NCBI RefSeq assembly: GCF_031755915.1
Contig: NC_083382.1
Coordinates: 28,744,001 to 28,808,000, forward strand
Origin: Ziziphus jujuba
Taxonomy: Eukaryota > Streptophyta > Magnoliopsida > Rosales > Rhamnaceae
Direction of reading: 5' to 3'
Length of the DNA stretch: 64,000 bases
Part shown: positions 11,501 through 21,383 of the stretch, piece by piece
Position numbering within the stretch: position 1 is the stretch's first letter
How the letters are laid out: every line of letters starts with the position of its first letter
Translations under genes and position numbers: made by a program
The notes under the pieces: model-generated
Told to the model about the DNA's origin: nothing
Seen by the model: the letters and a program-made list of their open reading frames with translations, nothing else
The model's database searches: none

Positions 11501-12113
11501 TAAATTTATAGAAAAATGGGAGCTGAATTTAGTAAAATAGAGTCCATCAATGCATCCAAAACAGTTAAAAACATTGGTTTTGACTCCTCTTCAGTCAAAA
11601 TCTAAATCTCCAAAATTTTGAGGTCAAAGTGCAATTTCCAAAAGTTTGGGGCCAAATCGCAAATATCAAAACTTCTGTGAAAAACCTACAAATACAAAAA
11701 ATATAGGGATATTTCTACAATTTAAGAAAAAATTTGGGTCGGTGCTGACATGTCTGATAACGTGGCAGACTAGATGATATGGCACCACGTGGCAAAAAGC
11801 TGGCGGATGACGTCGCAAGATGACGTCTCCCGGCTCGATTCGGCTCGGGGACTCGGTTCGAAGCAAATAGCGGCTCAGCTCGCAGCTTGGCTCGGCTCAG
11901 AGGGTGCGTGGATGGCACGTGTGCATTGACCGGTGCGTGAGAAAACCTACAGAAAATTTGACCGGCACATGGGGGTGCATGCAGAGGCTGATGGAGGTCC
12001 GGTTGGGCTCGTTCTCTTCAGCTCAGCGAGATCTACCTCCTGGTATGCTCAAATATTTTGTTTGAGCTTTTGGACGGCAAACCCTATACCTGAACCTTAT
12101 CTCTAATACCACT

Positions 12114-12393
12114 TGTTATGATTTTTTGATCACCAAAAACACACAAAACTTATACAGAAAAACAAAGAGAGACAAAAAGTACGAAAATTGAGAAGAAAAA
12201 GATGTATTATAACTATAAAATTTATACATAAAAAAACTTCTCTCAGCCTCTCTCAAAACCTGTATTGTCTATACTATGTGTTGTATGATACAAGAATGAA
12301 AATAAGTATCTATTTATAATGCTCTCTCTAGGGTTTCTAGGATTGAAACCCTAATGGGCTTGGGCCTTAGGAGATAAAAGGCTGAACCCCCCA
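12114..12393 (-). repeat. Copia A LTR (5' LTR in element orientation)
   Basis: 280-bp LTR. The iMet-type primer-binding site abuts it at 12113 (minus strand TGGTATTAGAG). The right boundary is within a C-run, so its end is uncertain by about two bases. Confidence 0.9.
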
Positions 12394-13372
12394 CACTTGA
12401 CTTCAATATTTATAATTCAACTAATTAGAAGTTTCCAAGTGCATGATTTACTTTCATGGAATTTAAAAATCTATATCTTTGAACCAATGTTCAAATTTTC
12501 AAGTTCATGAAACTATTATATATACATGTATAGGTTAACGTATGTCTCATGGACAAAGTTGGAAGATAGGGATAAGAACTTAATTAACCATGGAAGCTAC
12601 TATAGCCAGGGTCGACCTCCGTCTAAGATTCATGGCAATTGTGATGATTATGGTGATTCTTCTGTACAATATTATAAGTCCTTGTGGAGCTACTGATACA
12701 ATTTCATTGAAAAGAAAATGTGGCACTAACTCCAATATATCTGTAAATGCAATTGCCCGATATTGCTCATGCCAACGCAAAGTGAAGCTTCTTATGGATT
12801 TGAAACTGGCCAAAGGATCCTAGCTAACGGCTATTAAACCGATAATTCTGCAACTGCCATCAAAGCTGCTTCATGTGGTCAACCATGGCCATCCTGCGGC
12901 TGCGCATGAATGGGTGGACCCATTGGTGAACACTGCAACAACCCTTTCAACTGCCTTTGCCATCAGTAATGCCCATAGATATGTTATTTCAACTTGTCTG
13001 GCCTTTTGGTGTGACTAATCATTATGAATCATCATTTAGCCATACAATGTTCTTAACTTATCAAAATTATACATTTATATATTTATAAATTAAATTGTTG
13101 AGTTATAAGTTTATAATTTTTACTTCAATTACAAATAAAGCGCATTTAGTCCCATCTTAATAATAATTTGTACTTTTAATAATCATGTTATTAACCAAGG
13201 TAAATATAAGTTCTTAAACCATTAATGTGGTTGTTTTTCTTTTGAAAATTTGATATAATTTTCTAATAGCATCTTGGTGATCACGTTTTAGGATCTTACT
13301 GTGATTGAGCCATCATACATTGTTGCGCATTCATTCCCATATCACAAGATTTTATTTTTATTTTATGTTATA
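12394..13372. repeat. Duplicated block, copy A right half
   Basis: Matches 17148-18120, including the sequence upstream of the peptide pseudogene (CCATGGAAGCTACT), the reading frame and the 3' flank (GTTGAGTTATAAGTTTATAA). It ends where Copia B begins. Confidence 0.85.
12590..13014 (+). pseudogene. RALF-like peptide pseudogene A
   Basis: The first 50 codons read as a secreted precursor: a basic start, a hydrophobic core MAIVMIMVILLYNII and a predicted cleavage near SPCGATD. The frame then breaks. Compared with copy B a base is missing in GATTTGAAACTGG (B has GATTCCGAAACTGG) and the frame stops at AAGGATCCTAG. The remainder still aligns to copy B through CGGCTGC, CACTGCAACAACCC and TGCCATCAG. 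Against the intact gene at 5322 it shares the LLMD(S/L)..IL spacer and the C-x6-CHQ end. It is probably non-functional. Confidence 0.7.
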
Positions 13373-13379
13373 GATATCT

Positions 13380-13732
13380 TGTTAGGATCTATGAAACAAA
13401 TCTATTTAAGAATAATCAAACAACAAAGAAATAGAGCGAGAAAGAAAAAATAGTAATACAGAGATTTAACGTGGTTCGGCGATGTGCCTATGTCCACAGA
13501 AGAAGGTAGAATCTGTAGTCCACTATAAAAAAGAATGGTACAAGATTGGTGGAAAAATTAATTCTCACAAAACCCTAAACCCCAATACACCCAGTTACTC
13601 AAATCTCATATTGCGGCAAAATGCCCTAACAACTGATATACATGGGTATTTATATGAGAAAACAATTGATCCCGAAACGGGCTCAAATAAAGATTTTGAG
13701 TTATTATTATTTTTATTATTTTTTTTTTAACA
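13380..13732 (-). repeat. Copia B 3' LTR
   Basis: 353-bp LTR with a GATTTAACGTGGTTCGGC segment, common in Copia LTRs of this kind, and terminal TG...CA. It is the only LTR of this element in the window. Confidence 0.85.
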
Positions 13733-13849
13733 AATCTCCACCTTAACTTAAAAATCTTACACCAAGGGACTACAAAAAAAACAGCAACACATTCTCCAAA
13801 ATAAGCCCCAAAAGGCAATCTCAACCATCCAAGAAACCAATCAAGTCCA

Positions 13850-15913
13850 AACAATGCCTGAACTTGCTAATTGAAAGAGATTTTGTCATCGCATTTGCAG
13901 CATTGTAAACAGTAGACATTTTTTGAACACTAATATCACCGTCCTTGAATACATCTCATACAAAGTGATATTTTACTCAGTGTGCTCTGTTATCTCATGA
14001 TACATCTGCTCTTAGTGAGATAGATAGCACTTTGACTATCACAATTCATGATTGTAGTCTTTTGCTTAGAACTCAATTCACCTATCAACCCCCTCAACCA
14101 AATAGCTTTTTTCATTGCTTCAACTATAACCATGTACTCGATTTTTATGGTTGATAGTGCAACTGTTGCCTACAAAACGAACTTCCAACTGATAGCTGTA
14201 TCTCCAAAAGTAAACACATAACCAGTAATGGACCTCGTTCTATCAAGGTCCCCAACAAAATCCACATCAACATATCTAATTACATCCTCTTTACTTTTGC
14301 CAAACTCTAAACAAGTGTCAGTAGTACCTTTCAAGTATCTTAGAATCCACTTGACAGTTTACCAGTGTTATTTGCTAAGATTAGCCATATACCTGCTTAC
14401 GACACTAATAGCATGTGCAATGTTAGGATGGATACATATCATAGCATACAGCAAACTACTAACATAGAGTAAAGAACATGTGACATATACTCAATATCTC
14501 TATCAGACTGTGGCGACATATCAGCAGACAATCTAAAGTAAGCAGCCAATGGAGTACTTACAAATTTAGTGTTCTTAATCCCAAAATGCTCAGAACTTTC
14601 TCAAGAAAAGATCGTTGAGTCAAGAAAAGTTTACCTGCAGATCTATCTCTCCCAATCTCAGTAGCAAGAATCTTTTTTGCATCTCCCAAATCCTTCATCT
14701 CAAATTCACCTTTAAACTCTACTTTCAATATGTTGATATCAAATTTCTTCTTTGCTACTATCAGTATGTCATCAACATAAATTAACAAATAGATAATTAA
14801 GACATCCTCTAACTTCCTAAAATATACACAACTACCATATTGGCTCCTAGAATAACCATGGCTAACCATAAACTCATCAAAGCACACATGGTCCTCTTTT
14901 CCTTCAACCTTGAAATCTTCAGACTGCTGCATATAAATGGTCCCCTCAAGCTCACCATGCAAGAAAGCAATCTTCATATCTAGTTGCTCTAACTCCAAAT
15001 CATGTATAGCAACTAGCGCTAACAAGGCACGAATAGAAATATGTTTAAAAACAGGGAAAAATACATCATTAAAATCAACTCCCTGTACTTGTGAATACCC
15101 CTTTGCTACTAAACATGACTTGTAACTCGCATCTTCAACACCAGGGCTTGTAGACCCATTTGCATCCCATAATCTTCTTACCCTCTAAAGGTAATGCCAA
15201 CTCCTAGATATGGTTTTTATGAAGTGACTCTACCTCTTCCTGCATAGCAATTAACCACTTTGCTGAATCTTCACATGAAATAGCTTCATAATAAGCGTGA
15301 GGATCATTGATACTCTCAATCTGCTATGTAGCAACACAAGCAAAAGTGACATTGTTTGCTAAACCACAGGGCTTTTTGATCTCCCTACAAGATCTATCCT
15401 TGGCAATCGAATGCCCCTGCACCTCTTCAACTCTCTCTCTTCTACATGAGTGGGTGTCTCAACTAGACCTGAAACTCAACTATTCTGTGAAGTACTTGCT
15501 TCCTCCACCCTAAACTCCACTTGCTTTAGCACACTATCTGAAACAATGGACTCTTTCTTCGGATGTAGCATGGCCATCTCATCAAACACAATATTCCTGC
15601 TAATGACAACCTTAGATGACTTTGGATCAGGAAGTCAAACTCTGTATCATTTTACATCCTGTGGGTAACCAAGAAATTTGCCTTTTTTTTTTTTTTTTTT
15701 TTTTATCTAAGTTCAAGCTCACCATCATTAACATAGACATAAGTAGGGCATCCAAACACTTTCAAACTAAATAATTAGCAAGTTTTCCAAACCATACATC
15801 TTTAGGAGTCTTACAGTCAATTGACGCCGATGGAGAACATTCACCAAGTAGCAAGCTATAGCAGCTGCTTTGAAGTCCTGTGCCAACCTAGAATTTGACA
15901 ACTTGCACCAAAC
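13850..15913 (-). pseudogene. Copia B pol pseudogene fragment
   Basis: The RT segment 15025-14558 is open for 155 residues and includes QLDMKIAFLHGELEGTIYM and an intact YVDDILIV active site, then FEMKDLGDAKKIL. Upstream, the end of integrase is seen (LAQDF.A.AIACYLVN near 15870, then a K..VWFGK-like region). Downstream, RNase H is present with several stops. The fragment is too short and disrupted to be active. Confidence 0.85.
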
Positions 15914-15930
15914 TTTGGATGGGACAATTT

Positions 15931-16040
15931 TTCTTTTCAGATGTTTATCCACAATCTGATCAAACATTGCGTTGCTCATTTGCCTCTTCTCCCTTGATCT
16001 TATTATAGGTGGCCTATCTACACAATACCTCGCACAAAAC
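15931..16040 (-). pseudogene. CrRLK1L kinase gene fragment (C-lobe)
   Basis: The minus strand aligns with the intact receptor kinase at about 26195-26330. Shared text includes CAGATGTTTATCCA(C/T)AATCT, GCTCATTTGC and CCTCGCACA. Translated, it gives KQMS..AMFDQIVDKHLKRK against KKQMS..TLDEIMDKHLKGR of the intact protein. About 30 bases of the intact gene are missing in the middle. The fragment sits between two copies of a 25-base sequence beginning TTGGATGGG (15914-15939, 16138-16164), directly next to the broken end of Copia B. Confidence 0.75.
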
Positions 16041-16534
16041 TATATATACCAAATAAATAAAGAGAAAGACCAGACTGAACTCGTGGATCCCTTGTGAATA
16101 CTCAGGCTTGAGATTCAAAAGCTACAGAAATGGCAATTTTGGATGGGGACAATTTTTCTTCTCATTATTAATTAGTTTATCGAAAAGCTAAAGAAATGAC
16201 AAAACACCAAACATTTGCGCGGGTGAAGATGGTGATTCCCAGTTAATTCGAGTGTAAAGAGGAAATAAATCAAGAGATAAATATCAATAATCAAGTCAAA
16301 ATGGAGGAGTAAATACCTATTATTAAGGAGGCATTGCTGTCAGTTTTTAAAAATATCAGGGTTAACTAATACAATTTTTATACTGCTATTTCTTTTCATG
16401 TTCTGATAATTGTTTTTATGATTATGATGTATGTATCTTTTGTAAAAATTATATGAATGTGTAATGATTAAAATTCAAAACCTTAAATCAATAATTAAAT
16501 TATTTGTTTTTCTTATTCTTTTATCTTCACTATC
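16041..16534. other. Intergenic spacer
   Basis: Contains the second copy of the 25-base direct repeat that brackets the kinase fragment (16138-16164), and a GCTA(C/A)AGAAATG phrase at 16121 and 16187. Nothing coding is seen. Confidence 0.5.
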
Positions 16535-18120
16535 TTATATAATAAAGAATTCTTATTTGGCAAAACAAATATTGAAAATAATGTCATCTTGATAAAGTAA
16601 TTTTTTTAATAAACTCTAATTGAGAAAATAACAATCCATCGAATTTGTATGAAATCTATAGATAATTATCCTAAATTGCTAATTGAATATATTAAAAATT
16701 TGACTGTTAATTAATTTTTTTTTATGCGACCAATATCGACGAGACATTCAACTGCTCTAAACGACAAAACTATGCAGTGCGCTAAAGAAGTGTCATTGTA
16801 ACAAAACTTAGCGGCAGTGACATAATTTAATAATGTGGCTATAAAATAAACTTATTAGTTACTAAATTTTATTGCTAGAAATTTGGTGCCTTTTTTTTTT
16901 TAAAAGGAAAAATTGTAGTGTTCCAATTAATCATTTTATCTTTTGATATTTATCTTTTTAATTTGGGTGCCACTACAGTTTGATGTAGAGGATCTACCCA
17001 GCTAAGTTATGGCTTATTTGATTTGTGATCCTGTGACGACAGGTGTAGTATATTAATATCTTTATAATATTAATACTTTATTACTACATTTGTACACACA
17101 AACTATTATGCAGGGACAGAAAAAGCATATAAGCATATATACTTCAATATTTATACTTCAACTAATAAGAAGTTGCTAAGTACATGATTTAATTTTATGG
17201 AATTTAAAAATCTATATCTTAGAACCAATGTTCTAATCTTTAAGTTACACGAAAGTACTATATATAGATGTATAGGTTCCTGTATGTCTCGTGGACACAG
17301 TTGGAAGATAGAGTGTAATTAACCATGGAAGCTACTGTAGCCAGGGTCGACCTCCGTCTAAGATTCTTCTGCACAATATTATAAGTTACTAAGGAGCTAC
17401 TGATACAATTTCATTGAAGAGAAAAGGTAGCACCAACTCCAATGTATTTGTAAAGGCGATTGCCTGATTATAGCTCACCCGAAAGCAGAGCTGCAACTTC
17501 TTATGGATTCCGAAACTGGCCAAACGATCCTAGCTAACGGATTCTATACTGATAATTCCGAAACTGCCAGCAATGCTGCTTCACGTGGTCAACCATGGCC
17601 ATCCTGCGGCGGCCCAGGGACGGGTGGACCCATTGGAGAACATTGCAACGACCCTGTCAACCGCCTTTGCCATCAGCAACGCCCATGGATATGTTATTTC
17701 AACTTGTCTGGCCTTCTGGCGTGACTAATCATTATGAATCATCATTTTTGCTTTATGTATGTACCATCTAGCCATACTATGTTCTTAACTTATCAAAATT
17801 ATACACATACATGTATATATATATATATATTTATAAAATTGTTGAGTTATAAGTTTATAATTTTTAATTCAATTACAAATAAAGTGCATTTAGTTCCCAT
17901 CTTAATAATAATTTGTCCTTTCAATAATCATGTTATTAACCAAGGTGAATATAAGTTCTTAACCCATTAATGTGGCTGGTTTTCTTCTGAAAGTTTGATT
18001 TGATTTACAAATAGGGTTTTTTTGTCTTGGTGATCACGTTCTGTGAATTTTGCTCTGAGTGAGCCATCATATGTTGTGGCGCATTCATTCCCATGTCACA
18101 AGATTTTTATTTTTATTTTA
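16535..18120. repeat. Duplicated block, copy B (uninterrupted)
   Basis: Collinear with 6600-7183 plus 12394-13372. It has no Copia insertion, so it preserves the empty site for Copia A at about 17148 (CATATATACTTCAATATT). The block holds peptide pseudogene B. Confidence 0.85.
17325..17724 (+). pseudogene. RALF-like peptide pseudogene B
   Basis: Shares its start with copy A (ATGGAAGCTACTGTAGCC). A deletion of about 28 bases, with short homology at its ends, removes the hydrophobic core of the signal peptide, and a stop follows at once. The 3' half is open from 17503: MDSETGQTIL, a glycine/proline-rich stretch and cysteines ending C-x6-CHQ and a last WIC. LQLLMDSE..xIL matches the RALF precursor spacer, but the RR pair of the cleavage site is replaced by QT. 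Without a signal peptide it cannot make a secreted ligand. Confidence 0.72.
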
Positions 18121-20409
18121 TTATATATATATATATATATTCGATTCTTTTCTGTAAAATTTTAACTGCTAAAAAAATAATGTTTTATGTATTTTTGCAG
18201 CAAGCTCTCCTCAGTATGTTATGAGGATTTTATACAAATGCACCAAAAGCAGCAGAGCAAGCATAGAAAAGCTTTGTGTCTCAACAATGCCAAATTCAGG
18301 GCATAAGTGATAATTGTCCTCTGTGATCTGTTCAACTAATATTGCTTGCAAAAATTGTTAATTTGGGGAATCATAATTCCTAATGGCTTCGACTAAAAAT
18401 TTAACTTTAATCATCAATATAAAATGTCACAATCTTTTTCATTAGACATCAGAAAGGGGTGCTAGGTAATTAATTAAATCAGTTTTATGGATATGAAACG
18501 TAACATGGCTCTGTTTCAGTGTCTTGTTTTCCATCAGATTGGAAAAACTGGGGAAAGTTTTGGAACCTCGTGGCTACTTGGGCTGGGCTACTTGTCTTTG
18601 TCTCTTTCTGTTCAAGAAAACCAAATTGTCTAACACTGTCTGCAAGGCATTAGATAAAAAAACATTTCTTTAACAGCAGGGTATAACGTTAGAATTGACG
18701 CCAGGTTCAACGGTTGCTACTGTTGATTCCATAGTGGTGGAAAGTATTCTTTCACTTTGTTGAAGCTTATTAGCTGTTGCTCCATTATAAGTTTCCATTA
18801 AGCAAAAAGAAGCATTTTTCTTATTTTGGGTCCCATGACTAGAAATATCTACGTAAACATTTACATCGTGGACAATAAAAGAAGAGAATCCTAAAAATCA
18901 TTGGTTTGCCAAAGTCATCCATTGTTGGAGATAGAGGTGTAAATGGATCGACTCGAATTAAATATTGGCTCCGACTTGCATGACTTTGGAAATGCTGAAA
19001 CTAGGCTCAAGGTTAAAAAATTTTAAAATTACTTGTTTAAATCCGGTTTGACTCTTTATAAAAATCTTGAGCTTAGCTTGAACCAGTTCGCATTATAGAA
19101 ATTTAAATATTTATTCTATTAAAATAAAAATTTTACATTAATAACTAATACATTTTAATTATTCTATTAATTTTATTATTAAAAATTTAATAAATTTAAA
19201 ATATAAAAAAATATTATTTATGCATTTAAATGTTTATTAGATTTAAATTTATAGTATAATTTTTTTATATAAATATATATAAATAATAATTTCGAATTAC
19301 TCATAAATTATTTATACATTAAATTTATTATTTAATATTGATTTGCTAGTTTCATTTTTTGCTTAAATTTGGTTTATTTTATTTTTTAGTTGAGTTCGAG
19401 TAAGCTAAAATCAAGCTAAATTGAATAGATGATAAGCTGTTTTAAATCTATTTGGAGATGGGGAAAAAAAATTACTTCTATATATCATCATGTCTACGTA
19501 TTTTTTGTTTGTATGTTCACTTTAAGTCAACGTTGATTTTTCCCGGTCGTAGGCAACAGAACGTAATCGAGGGGCTCAAAAATTATGTTGTCCTCCAAGA
19601 AAACTTTTAAGCCTCAGCCATGGTCAATTGCTGATTTTATTATTTCTTATTTCTTACTTCGTATTATCATTATTATTATTATTATTTGTGAATGTTGGTG
19701 AATTTCTTATTGGATGCGGAAATTTCTACTTTTTTGTGGTCCCAGTCCCATAAACCATTTAACTATAAGAAAAATAACTTTATCTTTGTTTGCTTTAAAG
19801 ATTGTCCTTTCTTATCCCCAAATTTTGAGTTCAAGCTTCGTAATAAAATTCCTTTTTTCGATTTAATTATATAAAAAAATTATATCCTTCATTATCAAGT
19901 TTTAAATATTATTGTATTATTCTTCAATATATTATACTTTTATAAATGAACTAATTACTTACGTCAAATTTTGTTATTTTGTTGTCAAATAATTATGAAA
20001 CAATATTTAAACTAAAAGTTTTTTTTTCTTTTTTGTTAATGTATATTTAATACTAAAAATTGTATGATATTATTGCTTGCATTTTTATGGCCGTCAATTT
20101 TTTATTTACTTTAATAAGTTCGTGATACTTTTTATATTTATCTATTTATCACTTCGTTAAAATAATTATGTCAAATAATGTGTTAATCGGCTACGATATA
20201 TAATATTATTAATTATAATATCCATTGATTATAAAATTTAGCCATCAATTACTTTTGTGCTATTTCAATATAATTATTCGGCCTTGTCATTTTGCGTGTG
20301 TGTGTTTGTTTGGTTTTTTTGTTTGTTTTTTGGGGTGAATATTCAACTTGAATTGAAAATACAGAAAAGCTATTATAATTTAATGGAATTCATCTTCCCT
20401 TTATAAACT
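18121..20409. other. Long AT-rich intergenic region
   Basis: Begins with an AT microsatellite (18121-18141). A TTTTGCAG acceptor-like site at 18193-18200 precedes a short open stretch to 18309 that could be an orphan exon; no family is recognised. The rest is AT-rich without recognisable genes. Confidence 0.45.
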
Positions 20410-20895
20410 GTGGCCCCAGGTGATGACCACAGCTTGAGCCGTTTGATCGTGACAGTACAGCAAGTGGTGGTGCCGTAGACCCTTTAAACACGTTATGAAA
20501 CCTCCACGACAAATAATGAAGCTTTATGGAAGATGTTGGTGGGGACAGTGATCGCAACCTTGAAAGGTACTATCGACATGACGGTATGGATGGACCGAGC
20601 TCATTTCTAAGTTCTCCCGGGAGCGTATTATATTTTTTCTGGGTCTTCGTGGACTTGGAGTTAAAAATTATAAAAAATAAAAAAGAAATGACCCCACTTA
20701 AGATGTTCCATCAATGTTGACGGAATATTGACATTTCTTTTATTCCCCTTCGGAAAATAAATAATCCAAGGATAGAGATAGTATATTTATCAAAAAAATA
20801 ATAATAATAAATCGTATAACTACACCGGTAACTTTAGCCAATAATTGCTATTCAATCACTTTCTGGTTCCTTGCGTTGTTCGCTGGGTGGTACAG
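20410..20895 (-). pseudogene. CrRLK1L receptor kinase pseudogene (N-lobe and juxtamembrane)
   Basis: On the minus strand 20582-20410 aligns with 26955-26790 of the intact kinase. Shared text includes TTGAGCCGTTTGAT, ACACGTTA, GAAACCTCCACG (AAACCCTCCACG in the intact gene) and AGTTGTTGGTGG-like sequence. This is the glycine-loop and VAIK region. A second match at 20839-20893 (ATAATTGCTATTC, GTTGTTCGCTGGGTGG) corresponds to 27107-27170, the segment just outside the membrane helix. Order and strand agree with the intact gene. The space between is expanded and the frame is destroyed. It is a decayed paralogue, invisible to open-frame searches. Confidence 0.72.
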
Positions 20896-21383
20896 CGGCA
20901 CTAGTCTTGTAATATGAGCAGAGCCAACTTTTCTTTTATTTTTCTATATTTTATTTTTGCTGAGAAGAGTAGAGCCAACTTTTTTGTGTTAGATATATAT
21001 CAGTGAAATAATAGTGCTCTACGAAGATATTTGATGAGTCATTAATGTATCAAAATTTAGAAGACAAGTTTTAAATATTTGAGATAATAGATAGTTGATA
21101 TGATATTGTTACACTTTGTTTATACCTTAATTCCATTACTTTTTGGATGGTAGCTAGTTTCAAAACTTTTAAAATTTAAAGATTTAAGTGTTTTCAAATC
21201 TTTCAATATTTTAAACTTATAGTTGATGTTATCGATTTAATTTGCAAAATAATTCTAAAATTAAACAAGGACAGGGAAGATTCCCAAAAAAAAAAAAAAA
21301 AATGGTCTGAAGATTCAAAACTATACATTTATTATCCTATGTTTGAAAAACAGCCTACTTCTACTATCCAACAACTATCACAC
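20896..21383. other. AT-rich intergenic sequence
   Basis: No gene seen. Contains an A-run at 21286-21301. The base pattern ACACT at 21380-21384 is the left target duplication of the following solo LTR. Confidence 0.5.

Larger units (their letters stand above)
7184..12393 (-). mobile_element. Full-length Ty1/copia retrotransposon A (5.2 kb)
   Basis: Two direct LTRs of about 280 bp (7184-7462 and 12114-12393) begin TGTT(G/A)TGAT and end CCCCCA on the plus strand. On the minus strand the primer-binding site next to the right-hand LTR reads TGGTATTAGAGATAAGG (initiator-Met type). The polypurine tract AGAGGGAGAGAATTA lies next to the left LTR. The flanks CATTT (7179-7183) and CACTT (12394-12398) look like a mutated 5-bp target duplication. 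Order on the minus strand is gag, protease, integrase, RT, RNase H, as in Copia. The coding region is broken in many places. Confidence 0.93.
13380..15913 (-). mobile_element. Truncated Ty1/copia element B (one LTR, RNase H to integrase)
   Basis: A single LTR (13380-13732) begins TGTTAGGATC and ends TAACA. On the minus strand a polypurine tract GTTAAGGTGGAGATT precedes it. Beyond it are RNase H, RT and the end of integrase in element order. The element stops within integrase at about 15913. Gag, protease, most of integrase and the other LTR are absent. A T-run at 15679-15702 interrupts the integrase region. Confidence 0.88.

Noticed and set aside
18201..18309. Open stretch after an acceptor-like TTTTGCAG
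   Set aside because: About 35 codons with no family recognised and no matching upstream exon; recorded only as a possible orphan exon.
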